Position numbers and translations under genes: made by a program. From Crotophaga sulcirostris (lineage: Eukaryota > Chordata > Aves > Cuculiformes > Crotophagidae), in NCBI GenBank assembly GCA_013397455.1, contig VYZB01000339.1, forward strand, positions 298,085-362,084: a stretch of 64,000 bases of DNA. Direction: 5' to 3'. The notes under the pieces were generated by a model. That model did not search any database. It was not told the DNA's origin and worked only from the letters and a program-made list of their open reading frames with translations. Shown piece by piece: positions 49,601-62,500 of the stretch; the first letter of the stretch is position 1; the number at the start of each line of letters is the position of its first letter.

Positions 49601-52600
49601 TAAGTTACATGCCTAAGTCTTTGTCCTACATAGTCACAGTTAATTTAGACACCACTGACAAACATTACTAATTCCTGTACATGTTCCCAAGCTTTTAGCC
49701 TGTCAATCTGCTGTCATGTTTGCCAAATTTTCTAACTTTTTGGGGTCATTTCATACTTCTTCAACCTCCAGATGATTTTGGCTTTAAATAACTTCACCAA
49801 GAAAAGCTGACTTCTTTCTGGCTAGCCATTTTTCCTAGTCAATACCACATCCATTTGACTAATATCATTACAGTCTCACTCACTGACGTGTGGAAAGTAA
49901 GGTATCTTTGCTTACAGTTTTCCCGGTTTCCTATCCAGACATAACTTTGTCTCTCACCACGTGAGTATTTAATTTCCCCAACATTCCCTAGTCAAGCACA
50001 TTATCAAACCTGCTGTAAAGTCCAGATAATAATTTCCAACTAATTTTCTTCTCTCTTAACTTACTGTACCTGTTAATTTGTCTGAAAATCCAGGGATCAT
50101 ATACAATTTCAAAGGAGTGATCCTTTAAAGAAAAATTTTGATGGAATCTATATTCACAATGGCAATCAAGATTAGTGATCAATTTTACAAGTACTGTCTG
50201 TACAACTGGGGCTCATTTCATTAAGTCACTGCTATAGTGCATTCCCCAAGCTTCTCAGTGCATTAGATTTGTTACTAGTGACCACTTATATGGTCATTAT
50301 AGCAAATACCTGTGCTTACCCTGCTGGAAAATTCTCTTGTATTATCTGAAGCATGGGCCCAGACATTTGTTTTCTCATTTCAAATACCATGCCCTGTACT
50401 TTTTCTTCAAGTATTCTGCAGCTCAGAGCCAAACCATCCACACAGCATATGCAAAGAGCCCAACCTACATCATTTGAGCCCTGACCTGCGGTTATCCCAC
50501 TGCCTAGACAGCAGAAAGGTCTTGGCCCTGTGCTGATTTGCCAGGCATGTTTACACTTTTCCTCTGAGGGTGCTTCAGAGCTCAGCAGCAGGTTGCAGCT
50601 GAACATGTGTCCGGATGCAAATGGTGGGGACTTAGGAGAAGCCTGTCTTGAGCACAATCTCAGGTTTGTGTTTGGCAGCATTGGTTATGGAAGTTAACTT
50701 TCATAGTGAAAATAGAGCATGTGTAACTGTTAATTATAAACCATATTGCAATGTAGTAATGGTTAATTCAAAATGAGAACTGTTCAAAATATCCAAACCA
50801 GAAATCTATAAAAGTCAAATTTCAATATAAGCAATTGTTTCATAAGTAATGTCGTCACTAACGTAACCTCTAATCCAAAGAATTTCAGTCAAAATAATAT
50901 GTAGATATAAAAGAGAAAACTATTTTTCCAGGTCTAATAACAAACCTACAGGAATGGATACCCAGAAAAAAATGTTAGTGTTTTTTCTGGGAACATAAAT
51001 ATGTCATTAGATATGACACTGATGTTCTTTCAACAAAGGTAGAGACTCCTTTGCACCTGTTTTTTATGCAGCAGCATAAGCAGTTATTGTTCTCAGTCTC
51101 TTTGACATTGTATTGATATTGACACAATTGAAACTGTTGTAATTTCATAATAAGTTGCTTTTCTATTTTTATTATGTGGTTGTGATAATTAATTTACAGT
51201 TAAGAATGAAATTTTCATTTCATTGAATACCTGGTTTTCACACTCATAGAGAGACAATTTTCCAGAATGTCTGTCTCAATTCCTGCCAGTGCTGGAATTT
51301 CCTAAAGGGATTAGAAAAATCAAGTTAAGAATGAGTCAGTCACTGGGATAACTCACTCTGACTCCTTTGACTGCAGTGAAGGACTTGGTCCAATATCTGG
51401 TCCACACAAATCTTTACCTTTATACATAAATTTTCTTTAAAATCCAGATGATCTCAGATTTAGCATTGGATAGCACTGGATCTTAGAGAGGTGGTTTGGG
51501 GTTTTTGTTTCAGTTCTTTTGTGGAAATTTTGGAGAAAGAAAGAAGAGTGGGAAATAAAGGCGATATTACAGAGCAACGGAAGCAGAAGCACATATGGTC
51601 ATATACCAGGGACAGAAGGCTGGGTTTGCATAAAGCTATGACCGGAACAATTACATTCATGTAAGAATTTTGCAACTGAAGTTGTAGCACAGAAAATTCA
51701 TGATACATGGAATGAAGGGTATAAGAGAACAAGGAAAACCTCTGTGATCTCAGAACTGAGAAATACTTATTCACATCAATGGATTATTTTGTCCTTATTA
51801 CAAACATCATTTACTCTTCATTTAAAGAATTAAAAAATACTAAATATATGTTAAAAAATGCAGTTAACATATAAGAACCCTGCTGAAATTTCTTTTAACC
51901 TTCCCTTAAACATGTCATTTTGTTATTGCAAACAATAGAAAGCATAGAGATGAACTACTAAAAGATCCAGCCAGCAATTCACTGTCATATAATCCTTCAT
52001 GCCTCATTAACCCAAATGTAATTTACATAAACTACTGAACCTTAACACTGCCTCCAATAAAATGTGCAAAAATACATGTAAAGGTCGAGATAACAAATTA
52101 CAAGACTATAAAATAAATTTCTTATTCAAAGGATACTTTGCCAATAATCTCATGGTAATTTGCCTGCCATGGGAGAAGACAAATACGACATGAATTAAAT
52201 TACTCTGTGCTTTAATTGTTCACTTGCAGGATTTCTTGCACTGTATTTTTGTATCAGAGAAATGTTCTGTGTAAGCACACATTTTCTAGATTTTGTGCAG
52301 TCTCCATTAAGACTTAACTTCACCATTAAGTACTCTGTGATGGAGTACACCACTTCCTTGGTGGGGAGTAACTGAAAGGAGGTATATTACGAGCAAATAC
52401 TGTGGACTGTTTGGCTTGAAGTAACACTCAGTGATATTCATGACAGAGTTAAACTGGTGGAAATACATTAATGCAAATATTTCCCAGCTGAAAATGAAGT
52501 CTTCCATTTTTTTATGGTGTATTGTGATCTGAAAAAAAAACCATCCAAGAACAAGATTTTTGGTAGATAATTTACCTCTCAATATGGTTGTTAGAGTAAT

Positions 52601-55600
52601 TGATTTCAAAATCCAATCCCTGTCAGATGAAACCACAAAAGTAAATGTCAAGTTATCTTTGGAACTTTTCTAAAACATTCTGGAACTAGAAAAGTGAATG
52701 TTTTTCAGTCTCCAGATTTTGCAAATATCAGAAGTTAAATTTTCACTAAGGTAATGACCTACTGTTTAGCCCATATGTTTGTTCCTTCGAATTGTTGAAA
52801 AATAGCATTACATAATGAAAATTTTAGACACCACTGCCTAGTCTGGCTGCTTTTTTGAAATGATATTTTGAGACAGTTTCTTAGGGACCAGCCTCCTGTG
52901 GTTTCCCGTTTGCATGCAGTATGACTCAGTCTTCATTCCAAATTGAAGCTTTTCTACCTAATTTGGAAAGTTCAGTAATAAGACTGCTCTTCTGAAAAGG
53001 TTGTATCTAACTTGTATGAAACTATATTTTCTTTATTTTTGAGTTAGCACAAAATAAACAAGTGCCAAACCAGTTGCTGTTGCTGTTGGACGTACTCGAT
53101 GCATTTGTCTGTCACCATTCAAAAGGGTTACTTCCGCCTGCCTTAACAGGATCTGGGTGGTTTGGCTGGATGGAGGGCAGAAAGCCTGAAAAGTCATACT
53201 TTCCTGCTAGGAAAAGTTGTCAGTATTATACTAAGTATACAGACCCACCTGACTTCTGCAAGACACCAGGACTGAAGAACCATGCAAATCTGGACATCAA
53301 GGTAATAAGCAATCTCAATTCCCATTGATGAAGAAAGGTTAACAGACATGTGGCTCTGACTCAAATATTACTTAGTCTTTGTTAAGCATGATGTGCCTCC
53401 CAAGCAGTTTATAAAAGGAAAAGGTAATACTGTGGTATTAGGAAGCCATTCAAAGCCATTCACTTCATTTTATTCTACAGAGGAGCAGCTGTACTAAAAA
53501 GATGAAAAGGAGAACGGAGGAAAAGGATGTGTTTCAAGAAGTGATACACATTGCCTGCACGTCTTGGAGGAATGAATCTTTCTGAGGCAGCACAGTTACA
53601 GATCTGTGCCTCATCTCTGATCATCTCCAGCTACAAACTAAAGGCACAGCAGGCACTGGCAGGCCCACTACTTCACATCCTATCTGGAAGCCAGGTCATA
53701 GCCCAGGACCTTGCAAGTCACCTATGCTCCCATGTCCTAAGAATGTGTTCTGACAGTCTGTCATTACAGACATAACCCGCAAGTTCACAGGCCTTACGTA
53801 AACATTTTTTCAGTTTTCAGTAAATTCATAAAGACTTTTGTTTCATGTGGACTCTGTGCCCAACAAAGTGAGACAGCATACTATAATATATGCATATCAG
53901 AGACTTCACCAAGGCCTTAGACTACTTTGCTTCCAGTGAAGTAGTTGTCTTCTACACTTCTTTCCTTCTGCCAAGTGTGACTGAAGGTAACCAAAGGGTT
54001 GGTAACATACAGGGTAGAAGTAGAAGCAAAACAGACTGACAGACATAGTTGTGGAGGAATTGCTTCTTTGTAGAAGGCATGTGTCTACAAGAGACAATTT
54101 AAAAAATGTTTGAAGTAAAAGCAGAGCAAGGTAAGTAGAAGTGGGCTAAGGCATCAGAAAATACTGACTCTGGTTCTTTGCCCATTTTGAAGGCTAAAAG
54201 CTACAGATTGTGCTAAAACGTGATTTATTAAAAATTGTGGAAGAATTTACATGAAATGGAGTGTTCATTCCTTTTGTTGATCTTTTTTTAGCTTGAAAGT
54301 TTTTTAACTCTTTAAACTAAATGAAAGGTTCAAATTAAAGAAGAAATTTCTTTTATTTAAATATTTTTCAGAGTGAAATTTTTTTACTTCTGAATTTTGG
54401 TGGGTTTTGGTCTGAAACCTTCGTAGTGAAATTACAGTAATTCATGAGGAAAAGGCTTAGAATAGACCTGAAATTCCAAATATATCGAAATGAGTCCAAG
54501 ACCTTAAAAAAAAAACCAGAAAGAAACTATGCATCACTATTCTATTCCCTTGTGGGACAGCCTCTCATTATGGAAGCAACGGTCTGTTAAGCTACCTTTA
54601 CTGATGATAGAATTAGAAATAGTGTTCTCACAAGCCTAGGTTTTCAGTCGATTTAAAAAATCAATTTTAAACAGCTTCTCTTTTCTTTGTGCTATTTACC
54701 CACCACTGTCCTTCAATGGAACACGATACAGTCAATTACAACTGGAACTCTAAGTATTCCTCTTCAAACCTCTGTGAGGTTTGTTTTACTAGGTAAAGTT
54801 CATAAAGTTGGCATCAACAGAAATACTCCTGTTGCCCGCTTTGTTTATCTATACTAATAGCGGCCCTCAGAAAAATCCTGTTTCTCTACTTTTCTTAGTA
54901 GCCATCATAATTTTCTTTTCAACCCTGTAAGAATGTTTTCTGTCTTTTTTTAGTGGAGAAGTTAGTTTCATCATTGTATCATGAATGTACAAGGCAAAGA
55001 CTTCAAAAATATATTTATGTATTGGTATTTTCCAGTACAGTGTTTCCACTTGCAAAATGCTTTCCTTGAATTGTAGCTGGAGAAAAATGTGTACACATCT
55101 TTCTCCTGGACACAACTGAGAGCCGAGCTTATTAAAACTACAAAAGCTTGGGATGCTCCTGTTTGTTTGTCTGCTCTGCCTTAGAGCACTATCCTGCATA
55201 TGAATTCCTCTCTTCCTTCTGCTCCTTGAAAGCTTTGCCATTGTCACTTTGTCACCTTCTCTGACAAACAGAACTTGGAAGCATGGTATAACACTTTTTG
55301 CTGTTGATGATGTTTCATGAGAAAGAGGGAATTACAGATACAAGGAGAATGGTGTTTTACAGCCCTTGTTTAATTTCTTTCTCTTCAATGAAGTTGAAGT
55401 TTCTTCAAATTAAACATAAGCCTCAGGTGAACCCATGAGTATAAGAAAAAGCATACAAATGAGTAATCTGATAAAAAAAAATAAAATTCAAAGGAGCATA
55501 TCCACATCTATTTCAGACCATATATACTTTAACCTTTTCTCATATATCTCAGACATGTGAGTCATTCATTTTATCTCAAAATTTTAAAATGATGTATTAT

Positions 55601-56498
55601 AAACCTATACCAAGAACTAAAGCTATTTCTTCAGTATACTCCCTTAGTAGTTCTGATTTTGGAAAAGCAAATGTGGAAATGATGAGATTCTCTCTAATTA
55701 GAGCTAGTTGAACTATTGTCTGCTGTGTATGTGGCCTAAATAGCTGATCAGGGTTTTCTGTCAATTTTGTGCTTGCAGACAATACACCCTAGTGAGCAGG
55801 CCAAAGGAATCTTTTAGAAGGATTCTATAGAGATTAGTTAAAAAACATGCAAAGAACATTGTCTTATTTTCACACTGTTAATTTCACTCTTGATTAGAGC
55901 CTCGCAAAGGCTGTAAATCAGCATTGGAGACAATCAGAGCTTTCTTTCACTGCAGTAATTTCACAGTGGATTTACCTCTTCTTTAGTCTCCAAGGTAAGC
56001 AGGAAACAATGAAGCTAAAAGATTTTTTGTTTTTCTGTGTGAGAACACAACGTTCTTTCCATTTCTACTAACTGTTGTGATAACCAGGGATTAATTAAAG
56101 AGTCACTTGTTGCTTCTTCTTATATTCCAAATAGCTTTAATCCCTGAAGTTCCAAAGTAATAAAGATGGCAATATCATGCTGCACACACGGGACAAGAAG
56201 AGCAGCCCACCTTTGGTCTCATGTCATGTTAAACCACAGAAAATAATAAACCCATAACTTACATAATGCCCTTGTTAGCAGCACTGTTTACACAGAAATG
56301 TTGGGGATTCTTGTTCTCCATGTCTCCTCTACAGGACTCTCTGACTATGGAGGTCCAACGCTTCACTATGGAGAATGGCACAGACCCAGCAGAAAATCTG
56401 GCCTCAGCAGCAAAACAAAGATCTCTGATCAGCAATTCCAAATAGCTTGTCTTGGAAGGAAGTCATATTTATTTCAGCCAGCACAAAGAATACAAGAC
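46691..56498. other. Unique AT-rich DNA, no gene seen
   Basis: No exon, RNA gene or further transposon is recognised. A two-copy 27-bp tandem lies at 48,989-49,042. The region 50.3-50.7 kb is a little GC-richer and has a 121-codon minus-strand frame without recognisable content. The 126-codon minus-strand frame at 54,867-55,247 likewise has no domain. Confidence 0.65.
48989..49042. repeat. 27-bp tandem duplication, two copies
   Basis: The copies occupy 48,989-49,015 and 49,016-49,042, both starting AAAATGATAAC, and differ at only a few bases. It is a recent small tandem duplication. Confidence 0.95.
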
Positions 56499-56592
56499 CA
56501 AAATTAAAAAAAAATAAATAAAATCAAAACCACAAAACAATCCAAGGAAACAAATCAAATCCAAAAAAAATCCAACCCAAAACCCAAGCAAC
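56499..56592. repeat. A-rich tract almost lacking G and poor in T
   Basis: The plus strand is nearly all A and C with some T, for example AAATCCAAAAAAAATCCAAC and AACCCAAAACCCAAGC. On the minus strand the same stretch gives short G-runs (TTGGGTTTTGGGTTGG). It is simple low-complexity DNA and may be the eroded A-rich tail of a retroposed sequence, though none is recognised next to it. Confidence 0.85.
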
Positions 56593-59500
56593 CTGCCAAA
56601 AGTTGTTAAAGATGTAGATTTCTGAATTGTGGCTGAACACGTGTGGCAGACTGGAAGTCTGATGTTTTCACTATGGCAATTTATGGTACAGTGTGTAATC
56701 TTCTTTCTTCATCCTACTACCATGAAGGAACTGTCATAAGAGAAAACATGACACCTCTGACCATGACTGAGTTGGCTCAAGAGTTATTCTGCCTCCCTAA
56801 GTTCACATACACACATTGGGTCTAGCTAGATTGGGATCAGATCCCAGTACACGGCATCTAGCATCCCTGTCCACTCTCAATCGTGGGAATAAGAGCCCAA
56901 CAATTTAGAAAGGAGCTTTGACATTTGAAGGCTAATTCCATCATCTAGACATCTGGGTGTCTGAATCTCCATGGAGCGTCTCAAGGCACAACTGTCTAAA
57001 TCTGTTTCAGATAAATCCTAAGACTTCAAACCCCAGAGTTTCTTAACTTGTGATCTGGAGACTACTAGAAAGGCTGTGATGATCCACTAAGTGCAAGATA
57101 TTGAGCAGAAGGAGGGGGAAGAAGTTAAAATTCCTCAAACTGATCCTCTTTTGGTTTAGAAGCAATTTGCAAGACTCTGGAGAATCCTGTGCATGCAGAG
57201 CTGACCTCCCTCAGGTATGACAACAAAGTACTGCGGAGTGCTGTGTACATAGATATTAAGCATCAAACTGGAAACAACAGAAGGAGGAAGGAAGCTAAAA
57301 AAAGAGGGTTGAGTTGGTGCCTGAGATAGCATTATGCCAAGAAGTAAGATTTATCTATTTAAATAATCTGCAGGAAAAAAAATATTTATGTTCATGGCTT
57401 TGTGGCTTTGAAAATGATTTTGCTAGTTGACCCTTCAAAACCTCACTAGAGAAGGTTATTGATGAAGACATAGTAGAAGATACTTCCCTGTACCTCTCCT
57501 CATTTTAACTCAGGAGGAAATGCTTTTGATCATGACCAGAAGTGGTGTGAGCTGGCTTAATTTCCTGCACTGTTCACTGTTCATTGATCAAATATTTTAA
57601 CATGGGGACTGGCACAAAAAAAACCCTCTCCAGAAATAGCCAAAAACTCAATGTCTGGGAAAGATGCTGATATTAAAGAAAGAGAGGAACACTGTGAATT
57701 ATTCAAATCTTCTTTCCAACGAATACAAAGACTTGCTTGTAAACAGAATTGTGGAAAGAGTCAATATCGTTTGGCAAACAAATGTGTCCTAAACAGATTT
57801 GACCAGGAAGGTTCTGAGCCAGATTCTCTGTACTTATAAATGGGCCACACACTATCAAAATTGTTGGGTGAATGGAACTTGATTGTCCCCAAAATTAAAT
57901 CATCTGCAAAGAATTGGTACCCAGCATCAGCTTACGTAAACCAAACCAAGGACACAATGTGGAATGGTCTTTCAGAAAGTCCCAGTCATCAATCAGCATT
58001 TGCAAATTCCTATGAAATCAAAAATAAATCTGAAGAGGATTCTCAAAAATTGTTTTGAAAATAGTCTGAAGTAATTTCTGTTTACCAGAGGATGCAGCAG
58101 AATTCAGAAAGAGGAAAATTCATCTCTTTTCAATTTGGTGGTCAAGCTTAGTTTTCCCGTGCACTAGTGTTGTCATCCAGTCTTTTGGTAGCACATGGTG
58201 TATTGATAAGTTTGCTAGGTTAGGATTTATGTTTGTCTTCCAAGCGGGTAATGTATAAGACAGTCACTCCTAGATGTACCTGACCAATGCTTTCTCTAGA
58301 AACGTTTGTATTAATGACTTCTGAGTTTTTCATTGTACTGCATACTCATAAGGAGAGCTGGCAGGACAGAACATTTAGATTAAATGATGTCAGTTTGAAG
58401 AGCTAGACCAAGAGGGTTGAAACCACTGCTACCTAAACTATTACTCTTACAGAATGATAACATCTTATTTTTAGAACATTTAGAAGCATGTCTAACACCG
58501 ATCAAACAGCAGTCTAATAGTTATTAATGGCAGTTGTCAGGTATGCATTTATTGACCAACAATGAGTCACACTGGACGTACTAGAAGTCCCAGTTAGCTG
58601 GAAAACTGGAGTTATTTTTCCTTTTTCTTTTCTTTTAATTTTTCTTTCCCCACCCCTTTTTTTTACTAGCTCATTCTTTTGTATGCAGAATGATAATGAA
58701 CTATCAGAGTGTTTATCTGCAGTAGCCATTAGGACAAACTAATGAGCTTGTTCTGGAAATACAAGCAGGTCATCACCTGCTTTGTCAGTAAATAATACTG
58801 TTAAGGAGGCAATTTCATTCACTGTAGGTACTCACAAGTTAATTTAGAAGCTACCAGCTTTTAATTAGTAGTGCAGCCGGCATACTGTGTAGCAAAATCT
58901 TGCAGAAAGCTCTTCAACTTATTCAGAAGCTAAAGAAAAGCATTAAAAATAATCTTCTTCCCTTCTAAAGAATGATTTGAATAGCTCCAATACCAATACG
59001 ATTGATATTAATGGTTAAAAGAAAATAATTTAAAATTTTATATTTCTTTGTCTCCTAAAATTAAATGACTTTGAGACACATTTTCATTTTTATCAGACTA
59101 CAGTATTTGCAAATTTAATTTCAAAGCATGATTTTTACATGCATAGGTTTGTCAAATCATCACCTGCATCTGTCTTACAGTAACTAGTACTGACATCTAA
59201 TTCATGCTTTCCAAATCAAAAAAAGCGACTGCAAATAGTATAAAATCTGCAGCAATGGTGCTTGTGAACCCTCAAGATCAAGCAAAATCTGCTGTTCAGT
59301 TTTTATGCAGAAAAAGTCTCCAAGGGCACGAAAGCTGCACAGAAAATCCAGCACATAGTTGTGTGCCTGTTACACAGACAGACACAGTGTAGGTCTGCAT
59401 CCTTCATTTCAGAATCCAATTAAAAATCCTGGTCCTTACCTAAAAAATCTGTCAGAGAGAAACTGTTCTGAAGAAATGATGACACTGACAGGGCCAAGTG

Positions 59501-62500
59501 CAGAGGTCTCAGGAGACCAAGTTGAAGTCCAGAAGGAACAGCTTTTTTGTGACCGATCACCCCTCCTCCACTCTCCACACCCACTCTTGAAGAATTCTTC
59601 TAACTGTTGCTGTTTTCAGGTCATTATTTAGTGGCTATATATTTGCAAATACCTTCACAGTAATAAAGTCACTCTAATGAGCGAGAAATGTGAGGAAAGA
59701 GGAGGAAAAATGGCAGTGGTGTAAAGGAGAGAGAAGAGACAGAGAGAGAAATCATTAAATGATGGAATAAGAAGTCCTTTTGTTCAGTATTGTACTGCCC
59801 TTAGCATGAATTCACTAACAAAATGGTCTAATAGATTGGACATGCCTAAACATATTAGACAAGAAAAGATAAAAGGCGCGCCTGAGCCACAAACCAGTAC
59901 ATACTCACTGTTAATTGATTGTACTAGGCAATATCTGGTAAAGTCTAAACAAAGTGAACACTAGAACCTCTGGACATGAGGATTAGCTCTTCTCTGCACT
60001 GGCAAACAAGCTGATATCATGCTTAACCATGATCTTCTGAATGGCCAGATTTGCTTCTGCACCTGGTCTGTCCTCACCACAGGGCTGGCAATGCTTGCCC
60101 TGGAGACAGCTCCTTCTTTGAAAGTGGTTTGATGCAAAGCAAAGCAATTGCTCTGCTTCAATCTTTGCTTCTGCCCATTAAAAGTCAACAGTCCCAAATG
60201 GAAACTTCTCCCACCTGAAAGCTACTGAAAGCACAAGCAATGGCATTTTTGCTCTCCTGATTGTGGACTTCGCTTTTGTCTACACGCATGTCTCAATCTG
60301 GCTTCCAGATCCCAGCTGTGATGAGACTGTATTTTAGCTCTCTGGAAGCTTCTTGGTAGTCCGTGTCCAGAGAAATGACTGGTGTATGCACTTCTGACCT
60401 CTGTCCCCTCTTTCTTTGCTATTATGACAGTTAATATGAAAAGTAGTGTTGCTACCTTGGAACAGTCTTTGATGAATCACTAGTAATAACCCAACATTTA
60501 ATCCTACAAATTGGGATACCTGTCAAGTTAACCTGCAAAGCAATTTCTTTAATTTCCACTGATGGTCCTCTTCTAACAGGGTCATCTCCGCCAGATCAAT
60601 ATCCTCTGAAATGTGATTTGGCTTTGTGATCTCTAGGGGCATTAGTCTGTCCGCTTGCTGTGTTCAAGATATTCCATCTTTATCTAACACTTCAGCTGAA
60701 CACAATGCAGTAAGGACCTGTCCAAGGTGGGTGTTATTACTTCCTGGCTTCATAAACTGCATACTGGATTGAAACTGTTGAACATCAGCACATAGGCGAT
60801 CTTATCTTGAATAACTTGTTCTTAGTCTTTCCAATGAGTCCATGGTGTGCCATTGTCATATTTTGCAGCAAAAGTTCCTTGCCCTTGGTACATTGTTAGG
60901 TCATGTATCTCTTCCTGCTGTCCAGTAATTCAGTTGTTTTTCCCAAGTAACGTGCTCACAAAATTTCTCCTCTAGGTAAAGGTGTGTCTGAAATAGTTTG
61001 GAAAATGAGGCCACAAAGCACATTCCTGCCTCTTCACTGTTTGGGATGATCTGTGTTTTGTCACAAAGCCCTGTACGGAGCATCTGGTTAATTCCAAGAG
61101 GAAATGCTTGTTTGTAAAACTCTAAATTTTTGTAAATTGTGTAAATTCCACTTTTTAAATGTAGGAGAGTATATCCACAACAGCTGTTACAGTCTTTGGA
61201 GTTCTTGAGCAAGACAAATAGGTCATGTATTTTGTTCTTAGGTGTATGTCAGGGGCTTGAAGTTGGTCTTTGTGCATTTAGTTATTCTCCAGGATCTTTT
61301 CTTTTGTATGCAACTTATGGACAGGTAACAAAATGAAAGGTTTTTTCCTCCTGCTATTCATTTATACTGTCAATTCCATGGACCGTTTATTCATTTATTA
61401 ATTTTGTCATTTATTTTTGTAACAATCTCTAATACTAGCTCAGTTTTCTCACAGGTAGAAGAAGTTCTTCTTATATCATGGAACAATAGCTGTCTTGCCA
61501 CATGTCATGGCTATTTGCTCCTAGAGGTCCCCAAACTGCTTTGAGATGCCCTGCCTTCCCTAGGGAATCCCACTAGGATTCTTGGCTACGAGCCAAGAGC
61601 TTTTTTCTTGCCATTTTTCAAGTACAAACAAACCAACCATGCACATTTGGAGTTACTGCTCTTCCATGAAGATATTATGAGGCAATAAATGAGCACTGAC
61701 CAAAGTGCTCACTCATTTAACTCTAGTCCAGAAGGCTAAAAAGCTGTGTAACCACATCACTTAGCCCAATCTCTGCTGGGACCCAGTAAACCATAGGCAT
61801 CTTTGTCACATAAGCAGGGCTGTATAGTGCATGAGATGCTATTAGCACCTCTGTATAGTACTACACCACAGCGTTAGACAGGTTGGTCAGCCAGGAGGCA
61901 TGCAGAGAGAGTTCAGACTTGAGTGTGTACCTATGATTTTCTTATTGAGAAAATATCTGAGGTACCCTGTGACAGCTTCAGTGAGCAGAGTTGTAATGTT
62001 TTGTATACAATGCTGATAATACACTTTAACAGTGCAGGACATACTCCTTATATGAATCAGGAATTCCTGTTTCATTCCTTCTACATATAATGAATTAGGA
62101 AAAAAATCTAAAACTCATGACATTGAATTTCAGGGAAAGTCAGCAAGTTCTGTTAAAAATCAAGCATGAAGACACATATTTCAGTATAACATGTACTGAT
62201 GCATCAGTATATGGAGAGAGGGAAAGAATATGCTTCATTACAAGAAGGCTGAGGTTTCAAATTATCTTGAAAACTTAAGAGATGAGAACAGCTTTAGTTC
62301 AGATCCAATGCTCAAAGAAGGAAACTGTTCAATTTCATCACAACATTTGATTTTCCAAATCCTCTTTTCAGGCCAGTGTTGAACTTCTTTATTACTTTTA
62401 TGCAGACAGGATTGTCCTGGACTACCCTGAGATTCAAAGTTTTTGTTTGGAGAAGGGTTATGAAACTTGAGACCCTTTTGTCTTGGGACAAAGTGATTAG

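Noticed and set aside
50316..50681. 121-codon minus-strand open frame in a slightly GC-richer patch
   Set aside because: No domain, no splice context; GC-richer DNA has fewer chance stops.
54867..55247. 126-codon minus-strand open frame rich in Lys/Arg/Ser
   Set aside because: No recognisable family; consistent with chance in pyrimidine/purine-biased DNA.
59875..59882. GGCGCGCC palindrome in AT-rich DNA
   Set aside because: An isolated 8-bp restriction-type palindrome; no CpG island or other signal around it.
60901..61212. Possible fibrinogen-related domain relic
   Set aside because: Only a short phrase resembles the family; spacing is wrong and key downstream residues are missing, so no pseudogene is annotated.
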